Below are positions 1 through 8,692 of a DNA stretch of 64,000 bases, piece after piece. Position 1 is the stretch's first letter. The number at the start of each line of letters is the position of its first letter. Source of the DNA: Saccharothrix obliqua (GTDB lineage: Bacteria; Actinomycetota; Actinomycetes; Mycobacteriales; Pseudonocardiaceae); assembly GCF_019375475.1 (NCBI RefSeq), contig NZ_JAHXGQ010000004.1, positions 186,001 to 250,000 of the forward strand, given 5' to 3'. A program made the translations under genes and the position numbers. The notes beneath the pieces were generated by a model. It ran no database searches. It was not told the DNA's origin and saw only the letters and a program-made list of their open reading frames with translations.

Positions 1-320
1 GCGTCCTCCAGCTGGCGCGCCGCGGCGCCGCGCCGGCGACGTTCAACCAGGCGCGGGCCGCGCGGTCGGCCGTGATCGCGGTCAGCCTCACCTGCGCCGG
101 CAAGGGGTGCCTGCCCCGCTCCATCGCCACCGCGCTGGTCTGCCGCACCCGCGGCGTGTGGCCGACGTGGCGGGTCGGGGCGCGCACCGCGCCGTTCAGC
201 GCGCACGCCTGGGTCGAGGCCGAGGGACGTGCCGTTGACGAGGGCGAGCAGGTGCTCGCCTTCCGCCCGTTGATGACCGTCGAACCCCCCGACCGCCAGG
301 AGAGAGAACCCGAATGTTGA
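1..320 (+). CDS. Lasso peptide B2 leader peptidase, C-terminal part (5' end outside window)
   Basis: This is the C-terminal part of a transglutaminase-like cysteine protease that removes the leader of a lasso precursor. The frame is open from base 3. The Cys segment CAGKGCLPRSIATALVC is followed by SAHAWVEAEG, which carries the catalytic His. The third triad position is probably Glu here, in AEG, where the paralogue at 50.3 kb has ADG. The two proteins are clearly homologous (PTWRVG, SIATAL and HAWVEA are shared). The stop codon overlaps the ATG of the exporter gene, which implies translational coupling. The usual actinobacterial order is A-C-B1-B2-transporter, so the rest of this cluster probably lies just upstream of the window. 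Confidence 0.85.
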   Translation, partial: VLQLARRGAAPATFNQARAARSAVIAVSLTCAGKGCLPRSIATALVCRTRGVWPTWRVGARTAPFSAHAWVEAEGRAVDEGEQVLAFRPLMTVEPPDRQEREPEC

Positions 321-2110
321 ACGGCATCCGTCCTTCCCGCGCCGCCGAACGGGACGAGGAGGACGACGGGCCGGAGGAAGACGATGCCCGCCGCGTCGAC
401 TGGCGCGACCTGATCCGCGTGACCCGCGGTCACCGGCCCATGATCGCCGGTGCGATGGCGCTGTCCCTCCTGGGCGGCCTGATGGGGCTGGCGCAGCCGC
501 TGCTGGCCACCCGCACCATCGAGGACTTCGCCAACCACCGCCCGTACGTGCTGGCGCTCGTGCTGCTGGGCGCGGTGTTCGTGGCGGAGGCGGTGATCAC
601 GGCGCTGGGCCACTACCTGCTGGAGCGCACCGGCGAGCGGATCGTGCTGGGCCTGCGGCAGCGCATCGTGGACCGGCTGCTGCGCTGGCCGCTGCGCCGG
701 TACCAGCAGCACCGCCTGGGCGACCTGCTGACCCGCACCACCAGCGACACCACGCTGCTGCGCGACTCGCTGGCCTACGACCTGGTGGAGGCCGGCGTCG
801 GCGTGTTCGTCGTGATCGGCGGCGTCGCCATGATGATCTGGCTGGACGCGATGATGTTCCTGATCGTCGCGGTGATCGTGGGCGCCATCGGCGGCCTGAC
901 CACGTTGCTGCTGGCGGGCATCCGGCGTTCCGTGGAGGACGCGCAGGACAGCCTGGGCGCCATGAGTTCGGAGCTGGAGCGGGCGTTGTCGGCGATCCGC
1001 ACGGTCCGCGTGATGCGTGCCGAGGACCGCGAGCGGGACCGGATCGGCCAGCTGGCCGTGCAGTCCTACGACAACAGCATCCAGGCCGTCAAGCGCAACG
1101 CGGTGATCAACCCGGCGATGACCCTCGCCACGCACGGCGCGATGATCACCGTGCTGGTGGTCGGCGGGTTGCGCGTGGCCAGCGGTGCGGCGTCGCTGGC
1201 CGACCTGGTCGGCTTCCTGCTGTACGTCACCTACATCGCGTCGCCGCTGGCGAACATGTTCGACGTCTTCGCCACGCTCCAGCGCGGGCTCGCGGCGCTC
1301 CAGCGGGTGAACGACGTGGCGGAGGTGCCGACCGAGGACGAGGTGTCCCCGCAGCCGGTGCGGACCCAGCCGCACGCGCCGGAGCCGGTCCCGGACGCGC
1401 CCGCCATCGAGTTCCGGGAGGTCGGGTTCGCCTACGAGCCGGACCGGCCGGTGCTGCGGGACGTCTCGTTCACCGTGCCGCGCCTGACCCACGTGGCGTT
1501 GGTGGGGCCGTCCGGCGCGGGCAAGTCCACGGTGTTCTCGTTGATCGCCCGGTTCTTCGAGCCGCAGTCCGGGCACATCCTGCTCGGCGGGCGGGACGTG
1601 CTCGACCTGACCGTGCGCGAGTGCCGGGAGGCGATCAGCCTGGTCGAGCAGAGCGCGCCGGTCATGCACGGCACGTTGCGCGAGAACGTGGTGTACGCCA
1701 AGCCGGACGCCAGTGACGCCGAGATCGAGCGCGCGGTGGCGTTGGCCAGCCTGGAGAGCCTGGTGGACCGGCTGCCGGAGGGCCTGGACACCCTGGTCGG
1801 CGAGCACGGCAGCACCCTGTCCGGTGGTGAGCAGCAGCGGGTGGCGATCGCGCGAGCCCTCCTGCCCCGGCCGCAGTTGCTGCTGCTGGACGAGCCGACG
1901 TCGCACCTGGACGCGGCGAACGAGGCGGTGCTGGCGCGGACCATCGAGGACATCAGCACGGAGTGCACGCTGCTGGTGATCGCCCACCGGCCGTCCACGA
2001 TCCGGGCGGCTGACCGGATCGTGCTGCTCGACCACGGCCGGGTCGAGGCGATCGGCGAGTACGACGAGGTGGCCCACCTGCTCGGCGGCAGCCGCGACCT
2101 GGTGGGCTGA
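314..2110 (+). CDS. ABC exporter of lasso cluster 1 (fused permease and ATPase)
   Basis: A 598-residue half-transporter of the exporter type. The acidic, charged N-terminus (about residues 1-40) is followed by a six-helix permease domain to about residue 335, and then an ATPase. The ATPase has Walker A GPSGAGKST near residue 398, signature LSGGEQQRV near 501, Walker B LLLLDEPTS near 521 and H-loop IAHRPST near 556. All catalytic residues are present. The start ATG overlaps the end of the B2 gene, and a strong hairpin follows the stop. This is the usual D gene of a lasso cluster, exporting the mature peptide and giving self-immunity. It is the only lasso-linked exporter in the window, so it may also serve the other lasso loci (inference). 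Confidence 0.88.
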   Translation: MLNGIRPSRAAERDEEDDGPEEDDARRVDWRDLIRVTRGHRPMIAGAMALSLLGGLMGLAQPLLATRTIEDFANHRPYVLALVLLGAVFVAEAVITALGHYLLERTGERIVLGLRQRIVDRLLRWPLRRYQQHRLGDLLTRTTSDTTLLRDSLAYDLVEAGVGVFVVIGGVAMMIWLDAMMFLIVAVIVGAIGGLTTLLLAGIRRSVEDAQDSLGAMSSELERALSAIRTVRVMRAEDRERDRIGQLAVQSYDNSIQAVKRNAVINPAMTLATHGAMITVLVVGGLRVASGAASLADLVGFLLYVTYIASPLANMFDVFATLQRGLAALQRVNDVAEVPTEDEVSPQPVRTQPHAPEPVPDAPAIEFREVGFAYEPDRPVLRDVSFTVPRLTHVALVGPSGAGKSTVFSLIARFFEPQSGHILLGGRDVLDLTVRECREAISLVEQSAPVMHGTLRENVVYAKPDASDAEIERAVALASLESLVDRLPEGLDTLVGEHGSTLSGGEQQRVAIARALLPRPQLLLLDEPTSHLDAANEAVLARTIEDISTECTLLVIAHRPSTIRAADRIVLLDHGRVEAIGEYDEVAHLLGGSRDLVG

Positions 2111-2113
2111 ACC

Positions 2114-2142
2114 GGGTGCCGGTGGTTCCGCCACCGGCACCC
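2114..2142 (+). terminator. Strong hairpin after the lasso exporter
   Basis: A perfect 12-bp inverted repeat (GGGTGCCGGTGG, loop TTCCG, CCACCGGCACCC) begins 3 bases after the exporter stop codon. There is no T-run, as is usual in high-GC actinobacteria. It probably ends the lasso cluster 1 transcript. Confidence 0.7.
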
Positions 2143-2261
2143 CACCGCGGTCGGCCTCGCCGACGCAGCGAGCTGGCTCCCGCCACGCCCTTGGTCGATC
2201 GGGGTGTCGGCCTCCCCACCGGTCCAGCGAGCACCCCCGGCTCCCACCTGTCCGTCACAGC

Positions 2262-2981
2262 TCAGGTGGTGGTGGGGCCCAACGCTTGCCGGAACGCGTG
2301 GTGCAACCGCGCGAACCGCACCGGGTCGACGTCGGCCGGGTCGTCCAACAACGCGATCACCGCCGCGCCGTCGGGCATCTCTCGAACGCTCGGCCCCATG
2401 GGGAGGGGCGGCAGTCGCCGGTAGCGGTCGGCGCCGAAGTAGGTGGTCCAACTCAGCCACTCCGGCCAGGAACCCGGCGGCGGAGGGACGTCGTACGAGT
2501 AGGGATCGTCCAACCCGGCCCAGATCTGCTCCCACGACCACTCGTCCTCGACCCGCCCGAAGACCGCACCGAACTCACCCGCGATCGACACCCACAGCTC
2601 CGTGAGCAACCGGTGCAGGTCCCGGAACGGTTGAGCCTCCGCGACGGGTTCCCGCCAGGAGTGGCACGAGTTCAGGGACATGGTCACCGTGTCTTGTGGA
2701 CCGCCGGGCTTGACCGAGAACCAGATGTCCACTTCGGACCGGGTCCACAGGTTGGTGCTCCAGGTTCCCGTGACGAGGCCGTCCACCATCCGCGCCCAGT
2801 CCACCACGCGGTGTTCGCCTTCGCGGCCGGGCGCGGTGTCGAACCCGTTGATCCCCCCGCCCGGCCGCCACGGCGACAACCCCACCGCGCCGGCGATGGC
2901 CAACACCCGTTCGACCGCGGCCGAGCGCAAGACCCCACCGGGCAACACCAACGTCCACGTCCAGTCCGACCCCATGGTCAT
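2262..2981 (-). CDS. Hypothetical protein, 239 aa
   Basis: No family recognised with confidence. The protein is cytosolic by appearance, with no signal peptide or membrane segment. It is rich in Trp (WTW, SPWRPGGG, SWREP, WSWEQIWAG, PEWLSW) and has a proline run near residue 160. The general look, with an acidic and Trp-rich fold and short conserved hydrophobic strands, resembles SMI1/Imm-type immunity or polymorphic-toxin-associated proteins, but no motif proves it. Codon use and GC3 match a real gene. The start could be either of two Met codons two residues apart. It ends facing the lasso exporter and its promoter lies in the short gap before the histidine-kinase gene end. Confidence 0.6.
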   Translation of the reverse strand: MTMGSDWTWTLVLPGGVLRSAAVERVLAIAGAVGLSPWRPGGGINGFDTAPGREGEHRVVDWARMVDGLVTGTWSTNLWTRSEVDIWFSVKPGGPQDTVTMSLNSCHSWREPVAEAQPFRDLHRLLTELWVSIAGEFGAVFGRVEDEWSWEQIWAGLDDPYSYDVPPPPGSWPEWLSWTTYFGADRYRRLPPLPMGPSVREMPDGAAVIALLDDPADVDPVRFARLHHAFRQALGPTTT

Positions 2982-3020
2982 ATGGTGGCATCGGCGCGCC
3001 CTCGCCGAACGGGTCCGGCG

Positions 3021-4493
3021 CTACGCCGTGCTGCTCTCCGCGGTCGGTGGTGATCGGGGTGTCGTGTGCTGTAGGGGCAGGGTGGTGATGAGTCGGGCGC
3101 CGGGGGTGTCGGGGTTGGCGGTGGCGTGGAGGGTGCCGCGGTGGGCGGTGGCGATGCGTCGGGCGATGGGCAGGCCGAGCCCCGTGCCGCCGGTGTCGCG
3201 GGTGCGTGCGTCGTCCAGGCGGGTGAAGCGGTTGAAGACGCGTTCGCGGTCCTCGGCCGGGATGCCGGGGCCGTCGTCGTGGACTTCCAGCACGGCGTGG
3301 TCGTCGGCTGTGGTGAGGCGGATGGTGATGGTGGTCGTGGCGTGGCGTTCGGCGTTGTCGAGCAGGTTGCCCAGCAGCCGGTTGAGCAGGGCGCGGCTGC
3401 CGTGCACGGGTGTCGGGTCGTCCGGCAGGTCGGTGGTCAGGGTGTGCGTGGTGTGGCGGCGTGCGGTGTGCTCGACGACGAGGGTGACGAGTCCGACGGT
3501 GGCGTCGCAGCCGGTGGCGGGCCCCGCGTGGTCGAGGCGGGCGAGCAGCAACAGGTCGGTGGCCAGCTGCTGAAGCCGGTCGGTGTCGGCCAGTGCCGCG
3601 TCCACCACGGCAGGCCAGTCGGCCAGGTCGGGGTGGGCGGTGGCGATCTCCAACTCCGCGCGCAACGCCGCGATGGGGCTGCGCAGCTCGTGGGAGACGT
3701 CGGCGACAAACCGCCGGTTGTCCTCCACGGCGACTTCCAGCCGGTCCAGGGTCGCGTTGACCGTGGTGGCCAACGCGGCGATCTCGTTGCGGGCACGAGG
3801 CACCGGGACCCGCCGGGACAGGTCGTGCTCGGTGATGTCGGCCATCTCCCGCCGAATCGCCTCCACCGGCCGCAGCACCCGCCCCATCGCCACCCACACC
3901 ACGCCTCCGACCAGGCTGATCAACAGCACTGCTCCGCCGGTCAGCAACAGCACCTGGTGGTTGAGGGTGCGTTGTACCTGGGTGATTTTCGCTCGACTCC
4001 TGTCCGCCTGGTCCATGCTTCCCCGGGAATTATATCCGGGCCGCAGTCGAGTGATCTGCGAAACAGGGCTCGACTCATACACCTCGCCGGTATCACCCAG
4101 GAAAGCGTAAAATATTTCCTCCGGGTCGGTCATGGGCCAGATCGACAGTTGCGGGATAAGCGCGACGGAATGATAACTCGCCCCGACGGAGGTCGGCACC
4201 TCCTCTTCCGTGATGTCATTCGACGTCAGCTCGTCAACCTCGGCCCATTTCAACACCACCGATGAATCGTTGGCGCACTTCTGGACCTCCGCCCCTCCCT
4301 TGCTTTCACCCACCCGCGCGTCGACGCAGATGCCGAAGGAGGTGATCGGCGCGTTTTCGAACCGCATCGCCTCGGCCTTCAGGAAAACAGCAGCGAGCAC
4401 CGCAGCCGCTAGTACCGGCGTGGCGACCACTACCATGGCGATCACGGTTATGCGTCGGCGCAGTCGGCGCGACTGGGGCATCCTTCGCTTCAC
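3021..4493 (-). CDS. Sensor histidine kinase (HAMP, HisKA, HATPase)
   Basis: A 490-residue membrane kinase. TM1 is at about residues 13-37, followed by an extracytoplasmic sensor of about 140 residues with no family match. TM2 is near 178-200, HAMP (GRVLRPVEAIRREM) follows, and the phosphoacceptor His is in DVSHELRSPIAAL near residue 267. The N-box NLLDNAERH, G1 DDGPGIP and G2 GTGLGLPIA complete the ATPase. It starts at GTG, overlapping the response-regulator stop by GTGA, so the two are co-translated. The DNA encoding the sensor domain (about 3960-4450) is visibly less GC-biased than its neighbours, which may mean faster evolution or a different origin of that domain. The ligand is unknown. 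Confidence 0.92.
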   Translation of the reverse strand: MKRRMPQSRRLRRRITVIAMVVVATPVLAAAVLAAVFLKAEAMRFENAPITSFGICVDARVGESKGGAEVQKCANDSSVVLKWAEVDELTSNDITEEEVPTSVGASYHSVALIPQLSIWPMTDPEEIFYAFLGDTGEVYESSPVSQITRLRPGYNSRGSMDQADRSRAKITQVQRTLNHQVLLLTGGAVLLISLVGGVVWVAMGRVLRPVEAIRREMADITEHDLSRRVPVPRARNEIAALATTVNATLDRLEVAVEDNRRFVADVSHELRSPIAALRAELEIATAHPDLADWPAVVDAALADTDRLQQLATDLLLLARLDHAGPATGCDATVGLVTLVVEHTARRHTTHTLTTDLPDDPTPVHGSRALLNRLLGNLLDNAERHATTTITIRLTTADDHAVLEVHDDGPGIPAEDRERVFNRFTRLDDARTRDTGGTGLGLPIARRIATAHRGTLHATANPDTPGARLITTLPLQHTTPRSPPTAESSTA

Positions 4494-5176
4494 GGGCGTG
4501 CCTCTCGGTGGCCGTCGAGGCGGTAGCCGATGCCGCGGACGGTGGTGATGGTGTGCCGGTGGAAGGGTGCGTCGATCTTGCGGCGGAGGGTGCTGATGTA
4601 GACCTCGACCAGGTTCGGGTCCGGTTCGCGGGCCTCGTCCCAGGCGGCGGCGATGATTTCGGCCTTCGTGACCACCTGGTTCTGCCGGCGGAGCAGGAAT
4701 TCCAGTACCGCGAACTCCTTGGCGGTCAGGGTGACGGGTTGGTGCCCTCGGTGGCAGGTGCGGGCGGCCGGGTCCAGTTCCAGGTCACCGGCACGCAGCA
4801 CGACCGGCCGGGTCATGCCACCGCGGCGCACCAGCGCCCGTAACCGCGCGACCAGGACCGGGTAGGAGAACGGCTTGGTCAGGTAGTCGTCGGCACCGGT
4901 GTCCAGCCCCTCGGTCTCGTCCAGCTCGCCGTCCTTGGCCGTGAGCATGAGGATCGGCGTCCACACCCGCGCCGCACGCAGCCGGGCGCACACCCGGTAG
5001 CCGTTCATCCCGGGGAGCATCACGTCCAGCACGATCACGTCATAGGCGTGTTCAGTCGCCCGCCACAAACCGTCCGAGCCGTTGTATTCCACATCGACCA
5101 CGAAATTCTCGGCGACGAGCCCGCGAACGAGCAGGCCGGCCAGACGTCGGTCGTCCTCCACCACCAGTACCCGCAT
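4490..5176 (-). CDS. OmpR/PhoB-family response regulator
   Basis: A 228-residue regulator. The receiver domain has the acidic pair EDD at residues 7-9 and the phosphoacceptor Asp in VIVLDVMLPGMNG near residue 51. Thr in MLTAKD and Lys in DYLTKPF complete the active site. A C-terminal winged helix (residues about 125-225) ends with the typical TVRGIGYRLDG. It is first in the operon and pairs with the histidine kinase just downstream. Two direct repeats, 48-65 bp upstream of its start, are a candidate binding site for itself. Confidence 0.94.
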   Translation of the reverse strand: MRVLVVEDDRRLAGLLVRGLVAENFVVDVEYNGSDGLWRATEHAYDVIVLDVMLPGMNGYRVCARLRAARVWTPILMLTAKDGELDETEGLDTGADDYLTKPFSYPVLVARLRALVRRGGMTRPVVLRAGDLELDPAARTCHRGHQPVTLTAKEFAVLEFLLRRQNQVVTKAEIIAAAWDEAREPDPNLVEVYISTLRRKIDAPFHRHTITTVRGIGYRLDGHREARP

Positions 5177-5733
5177 GTGTCCACGATGACGCAGTCGTCG
5201 TCACATGTCACTGAAATCCACTTCAGGTTCCTACAGGTTCCCTTCAGCTCCACCTGCGACTGTATCCCCGGTCCGCGAGTCGACACCGGTCCGTCAGTCG
5301 GAAGTGGGGGGATCGACCGGGTCGGGCGGTCTGGCCGAAAAACAGGGGGTGGCCAGAGCGCCTGACGGACCAGGCCGGTGGACGGGGAGTGAACCCTCCT
5401 CGTCCACCGGGGTCCCTGCGGTTCGGTCGGGAGAAGAATGCGCAGACCGGAGGGGCCTCGAATGCGGTGCGTGATTGCGGCGGAGCTACTGGGCGGCAGC
5501 GCGCATTTGCTGCTCAGTCGGACTGCTCGACTCCGATCGGAACTGGTGGCCGCAGCGTTGTCCGGTCCGGCGCACCCGGACTGGACGCGGCGCGCCGGAC
5601 CGGGCGAGGGCCAGGCACGAGGGCGGGCAAACGCATGTGGGCCGGGGGTGGGTGGGGTGAGTCGGGTGATGACGGCCGCAGGTGGGATGCGGAGTTGTGT
5701 TTGTGGCGGGTCCTTGGAGGCGGCCGGGTGGGG
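5177..5733. other. Intergenic stretch of 557 bp
   Basis: The left part holds the promoter side of the two-component operon with the tandem CAGGTTCC box. A 10-bp perfect inverted repeat (GGTCCGGCGC at 5564-5573 and GCGCCGGACC at 5592-5601) could terminate the VIT/VWA transcript arriving from the right. No convincing gene is seen on either strand. Confidence 0.6.
5224..5241 (-). promoter_or_regulatory. Tandem octamer, likely response-regulator box
   Basis: The octamer CAGGTTCC occurs twice, at 5224-5231 and 5234-5241, in direct orientation with a 10-bp repeat period. That places both sites on one DNA face. OmpR-type regulators bind such direct repeats. The position, about 50 bp upstream of the regulator's ATG, fits autoregulation. 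Function is inferred. Confidence 0.55.
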
Positions 5734-8079
5734 TTAGCGCTTCCAGAAGGGCTTGCGGCGGGTGGGTGGGGTGGTGGTCAGGGTCGTCAGGGTGGTGATG
5801 GCGTCCTCTAGGAGTTCGGCCGGCTGTGTGGTGGGGGTTGTCAGGCGGGTCACCAGGTCGCGGAGGGTTTGGATGTGGGTTGCTGGTTCGCCGGAGGCTG
5901 CCCAGGTTGGGTGGTGGCGGTTGATTTCGGTGGCCAGGTTGGCCAGTAGTTCGGTTGTGGTTGTGGGGGTTGCGGCTCGAAGCAGGTCCAGGTGGCGTTG
6001 GGCGAACTGGGCGAGGGTTTCCGGCTGAGTGGGGGCCGAGTGGCTGGTGGGTTCGGCTTGCCTGTGGAGTTCCGGGGTTCGGGCAGGGGCTGCCGACCTT
6101 GGCCTGGACGGCCTGGGGTGGGCGAACGGGGCTGCCGGGGCTGGGGATGGCGGCGCGGACAACGGGGCGAAGGTGTTGGGGGGTGCGCCGAACGCGCCTG
6201 CGGCAGGTGCCCAGCCGTCCGGTAGCTCTACGGGCTGGACCACGTGGTGGGTTTGGCCGCCGGGCTGGGTTGCGGTGCGCGGGTCTACTGCAACGAAAGC
6301 GGTGAAACGGGACAGTACGCCGAAGGTGAGGGACGTCGTGACGATCTGGTGTTCCAGGTCGGACAGGTCGCCGCGGCCCACGGTGTAGCGGTCCTCCAGG
6401 TCGCGCACTCGGGATCTGGCCCACAGCGCGGGCAGGCTCGGGTTGTCGCTGGGCACGGGATTCAGCAGCTCGTGCCAGCCGCTGTCGTCGGACAGCTCCA
6501 GCTCGCCCGGTTCGCCCGTGTACCGGCCGGTGACCACCACCGGCGCGCCGGGGAACAGGTCGGGAACCGGTTGGGGCGTCACGGATTCCTCATCCACCAC
6601 CAACCCCCTGCCGGTGAGGGTGAGGCCCGTGCGGACGGGGCTGCCGATGCGGTGGTGGATGGCACGCATCGCCTCGTCCAGGCGGTCCTCCGACTCGACC
6701 AGCTCGAACCGGCCCGTCGAACCGGCCAGCCTGCTCAGGAACGCCTCGTTCACCGCCCGGTCGATGCCCACGGTGTGCACGCGCACCCCGGCCAACGGGT
6801 CGGCCAGCTCACGCAGGAGGCGGTCCTCGTCGCCGACCTGGCCGTCCGTCACCAGCACCAGGACGCGTTCCCGCTCCCCCACCCCGCCCAGCAGGCCGGC
6901 CGCTTGCCGCAACGGCGCGAGCAGTTCGGTGCCACCACGCGCGTCCACCCCGGACAGGAACTCCACGGCCCGGTACCGGTTGCGGTCGGTGGCTTCCACC
7001 AGGCCGTCCGGCAGGGCGGGCGGGGTGTCCACCACGTTGTCGAACGCGAGCACGGTGAACCGGTCGGCGGTGGTGAGGCTGTCCACGATGCGTGCCGCGG
7101 CACGGCGGGCAGCCACCATCTTCCACCCCTGCATCGAACCCGAGCGGTCCAGGACCAGCACCACGTCCCTGCCCCGGTCCCGCTGGTCGGGTTTCGGCGG
7201 CAGCACGGTCACCGCGAACGTGCCGCCCCGCCCGTCCTCGTCCGGGCACACGGCGAGCGACGTGCGCACCACGCCCTCGTCGGCGAACGACAGCCGCAGC
7301 AGGAAATCGCGGTCGACGCGCGCACCCGGCTCGACCCGCACCCGGAAGCCGGTCGCGGTCCGCTCGGTCACGGTCGCGTGCAGGCTGGCCGACGGTGTCA
7401 CCGGCGGCAGCCCGGCCTGGTCCACGTCGACCTCCACCGACAACCGCACCGGGTTGGGGAAGCCGGGCAGCAGCACGGGCGGGCTGATGCGGGACGCGTC
7501 CGGCACCGCGTCGGTGTCCGCGGCCACGCCGGCACCGACCTGGTCGCCCTCCAGCGGCGTGCCGGGGACGTACCGGGGCGCGACCACCAGCGGCAGCCGG
7601 TACACGGCCGCGTCGTCCTCGTACGCGAGCGCACCGGCCAGGGTCAGCCGCACGGTGACCCGCTCGCCCGGCAGGACGTTGCCGACGCGGGTGGTGAACA
7701 CGCCGGGCCGCTCCTCCTCCGCGATGGCGGCCCGCCTGCCCGCGGCGACGGCCTCGGCGTAGTCGGCACGGGCCTCGCCGCGCTCCTTGAGCACGCCCTC
7801 CACGACGCGGCCGGCCGCCTCCATGCGCAACGCGGTGACGGCGGACCTGGACGGCAGCGGGAACACGTAGGTCGCTTCGAGCGGCACGTCGTGCGGGTTC
7901 CGGAAGACCTGGGTGAGCGTGGTCCGCGCGGCGAGGCCGGTGATCGCGGCACGCACGTCGACGGCTTCCAGCGGCAGGTTGCCGCGTTCGGTGCGCAGGC
8001 AGCCGAGGCCGGCGTCGTCGGTGGCGGGCGCCGCAGTGACGGGCGCCGCGGTGGCGATGACCTCGATCGGGGTGCTCAT
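5734..8079 (-). CDS. VIT and von Willebrand factor A domain protein
   Basis: A 781-residue protein. The N-terminal VIT domain (about 15-150) has the family look (TLTQVFRNPHDVPLEATYVFPLP, with VLKERGEARADYAEA after it). The vWA domain begins at about 290 and has an intact MIDAS (DRSGS in VVLVLDRSGSM near 305, with the later T and D positions GGTELL and VTDGQVGD). A Pro/Ala-rich linker lies at about 615-690, and the C-terminus is helical. No signal peptide or membrane anchor is apparent. Its ATG overlaps the stop of the MerR gene upstream, so the two are translationally coupled. Members of this family are metal-dependent adhesion or scaffold proteins of unknown role in bacteria. Confidence 0.88.
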   Translation of the reverse strand: MSTPIEVIATAAPVTAAPATDDAGLGCLRTERGNLPLEAVDVRAAITGLAARTTLTQVFRNPHDVPLEATYVFPLPSRSAVTALRMEAAGRVVEGVLKERGEARADYAEAVAAGRRAAIAEEERPGVFTTRVGNVLPGERVTVRLTLAGALAYEDDAAVYRLPLVVAPRYVPGTPLEGDQVGAGVAADTDAVPDASRISPPVLLPGFPNPVRLSVEVDVDQAGLPPVTPSASLHATVTERTATGFRVRVEPGARVDRDFLLRLSFADEGVVRTSLAVCPDEDGRGGTFAVTVLPPKPDQRDRGRDVVLVLDRSGSMQGWKMVAARRAAARIVDSLTTADRFTVLAFDNVVDTPPALPDGLVEATDRNRYRAVEFLSGVDARGGTELLAPLRQAAGLLGGVGERERVLVLVTDGQVGDEDRLLRELADPLAGVRVHTVGIDRAVNEAFLSRLAGSTGRFELVESEDRLDEAMRAIHHRIGSPVRTGLTLTGRGLVVDEESVTPQPVPDLFPGAPVVVTGRYTGEPGELELSDDSGWHELLNPVPSDNPSLPALWARSRVRDLEDRYTVGRGDLSDLEHQIVTTSLTFGVLSRFTAFVAVDPRTATQPGGQTHHVVQPVELPDGWAPAAGAFGAPPNTFAPLSAPPSPAPAAPFAHPRPSRPRSAAPARTPELHRQAEPTSHSAPTQPETLAQFAQRHLDLLRAATPTTTTELLANLATEINRHHPTWAASGEPATHIQTLRDLVTRLTTPTTQPAELLEDAITTLTTLTTTPPTRRKPFWKR

Positions 8080-8639
8080 CGGTCGTCCTCTCCGGGGGTG
8101 GGCGCGAGGCCCAGGCGGGCGAGCAGGTCGAGCAGCGGAGCCGCGGCGGCGTGGATCTCGGCCAGCTCGCCCTCGTCGGGGAGCCGATCGGCGGCGGTGA
8201 GCGTGACGATGACAGTGTCGGACAGGCGCAGCGCCGGGACGATGCTGACACTGTCAGCGGGTGGATCGGCGGGTGGTGGATCGGCGGGAGCCAGGCGTTC
8301 CTTCCAGAAGCGGTCCACGCGTGACGAGGTGCCGGCCAGCTCACCCAGCCGCGCGTCCGACGCGCCCATCATCAGCAGTTGGATCTCGGCCAGGGAGTAC
8401 CCGGACGCCTGGAGCTTCTTCACGGCGACGATCTGGAGCAGCTGTCTGCGCCCGTAGAGCGCGGTGCGCCCGCGATGGGCCGCCGGGCGGTCCACCAGCC
8501 CGATGGTGGTGTACCACCGGATGGCGCGCCCGTTCGGCAGCTCCCGCACCCGGCCGCTGCGCTGCCCGTCGTAGTTCTCGGCCAGCAGCGCGGCCACCCG
8601 GTCCGGGAGCTGTTCGATCGTCCACAGCTCGTCGTCCAC
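8076..8639 (-). CDS. MerR-family transcriptional regulator
   Basis: A 187-residue protein with an N-terminal winged helix (IRWYTTIGLVDRP, then ALYGRRQLLQIVAVKKLQASGYSLAEIQ) typical of MerR. A proline-rich linker and a C-terminal effector region of unknown specificity follow. It has no Cys pattern for metal binding. The start is GTG at 8639, where a -10 element ends 6 bases before it, so the mRNA is probably leaderless. It is first in an operon with the VIT/VWA gene. Palindromes of the type GACA-N-TGTC lie in its promoter and twice inside its own coding region. Confidence 0.88.
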   Translation of the reverse strand: MDDELWTIEQLPDRVAALLAENYDGQRSGRVRELPNGRAIRWYTTIGLVDRPAAHRGRTALYGRRQLLQIVAVKKLQASGYSLAEIQLLMMGASDARLGELAGTSSRVDRFWKERLAPADPPPADPPADSVSIVPALRLSDTVIVTLTAADRLPDEGELAEIHAAAAPLLDLLARLGLAPTPGEDDR

Positions 8640-8645
8640 GCGATC

Positions 8646-8692
8646 ATCCTGACACCTCGACCCGACACTGTCAAGATTGCAGTGTCACTGTC
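8646..8692 (-). promoter_or_regulatory. Leaderless promoter and palindromic operator of the MerR gene
   Basis: On the minus strand, TTGACA (8674-8669) and CAGGAT (8651-8646) are 17 bp apart, and the predicted transcription start falls on the GTG at 8639. GACACTGTC (8664-8672), a palindrome about a central base, overlaps the -35. A second arm pair CAGTGTC (8680-8686) mirrors GACACTG (8664-8670) across 9 bp. Autoregulation by the MerR protein is likely but inferred. Confidence 0.65.

Noticed and set aside
6244..8457. Long open frame opposite the VIT/VWA gene
   Set aside because: It is the antisense shadow of a gene with clear domains. High GC at third positions keeps such frames open; the product is rich in Arg, Gly and His with no motif.
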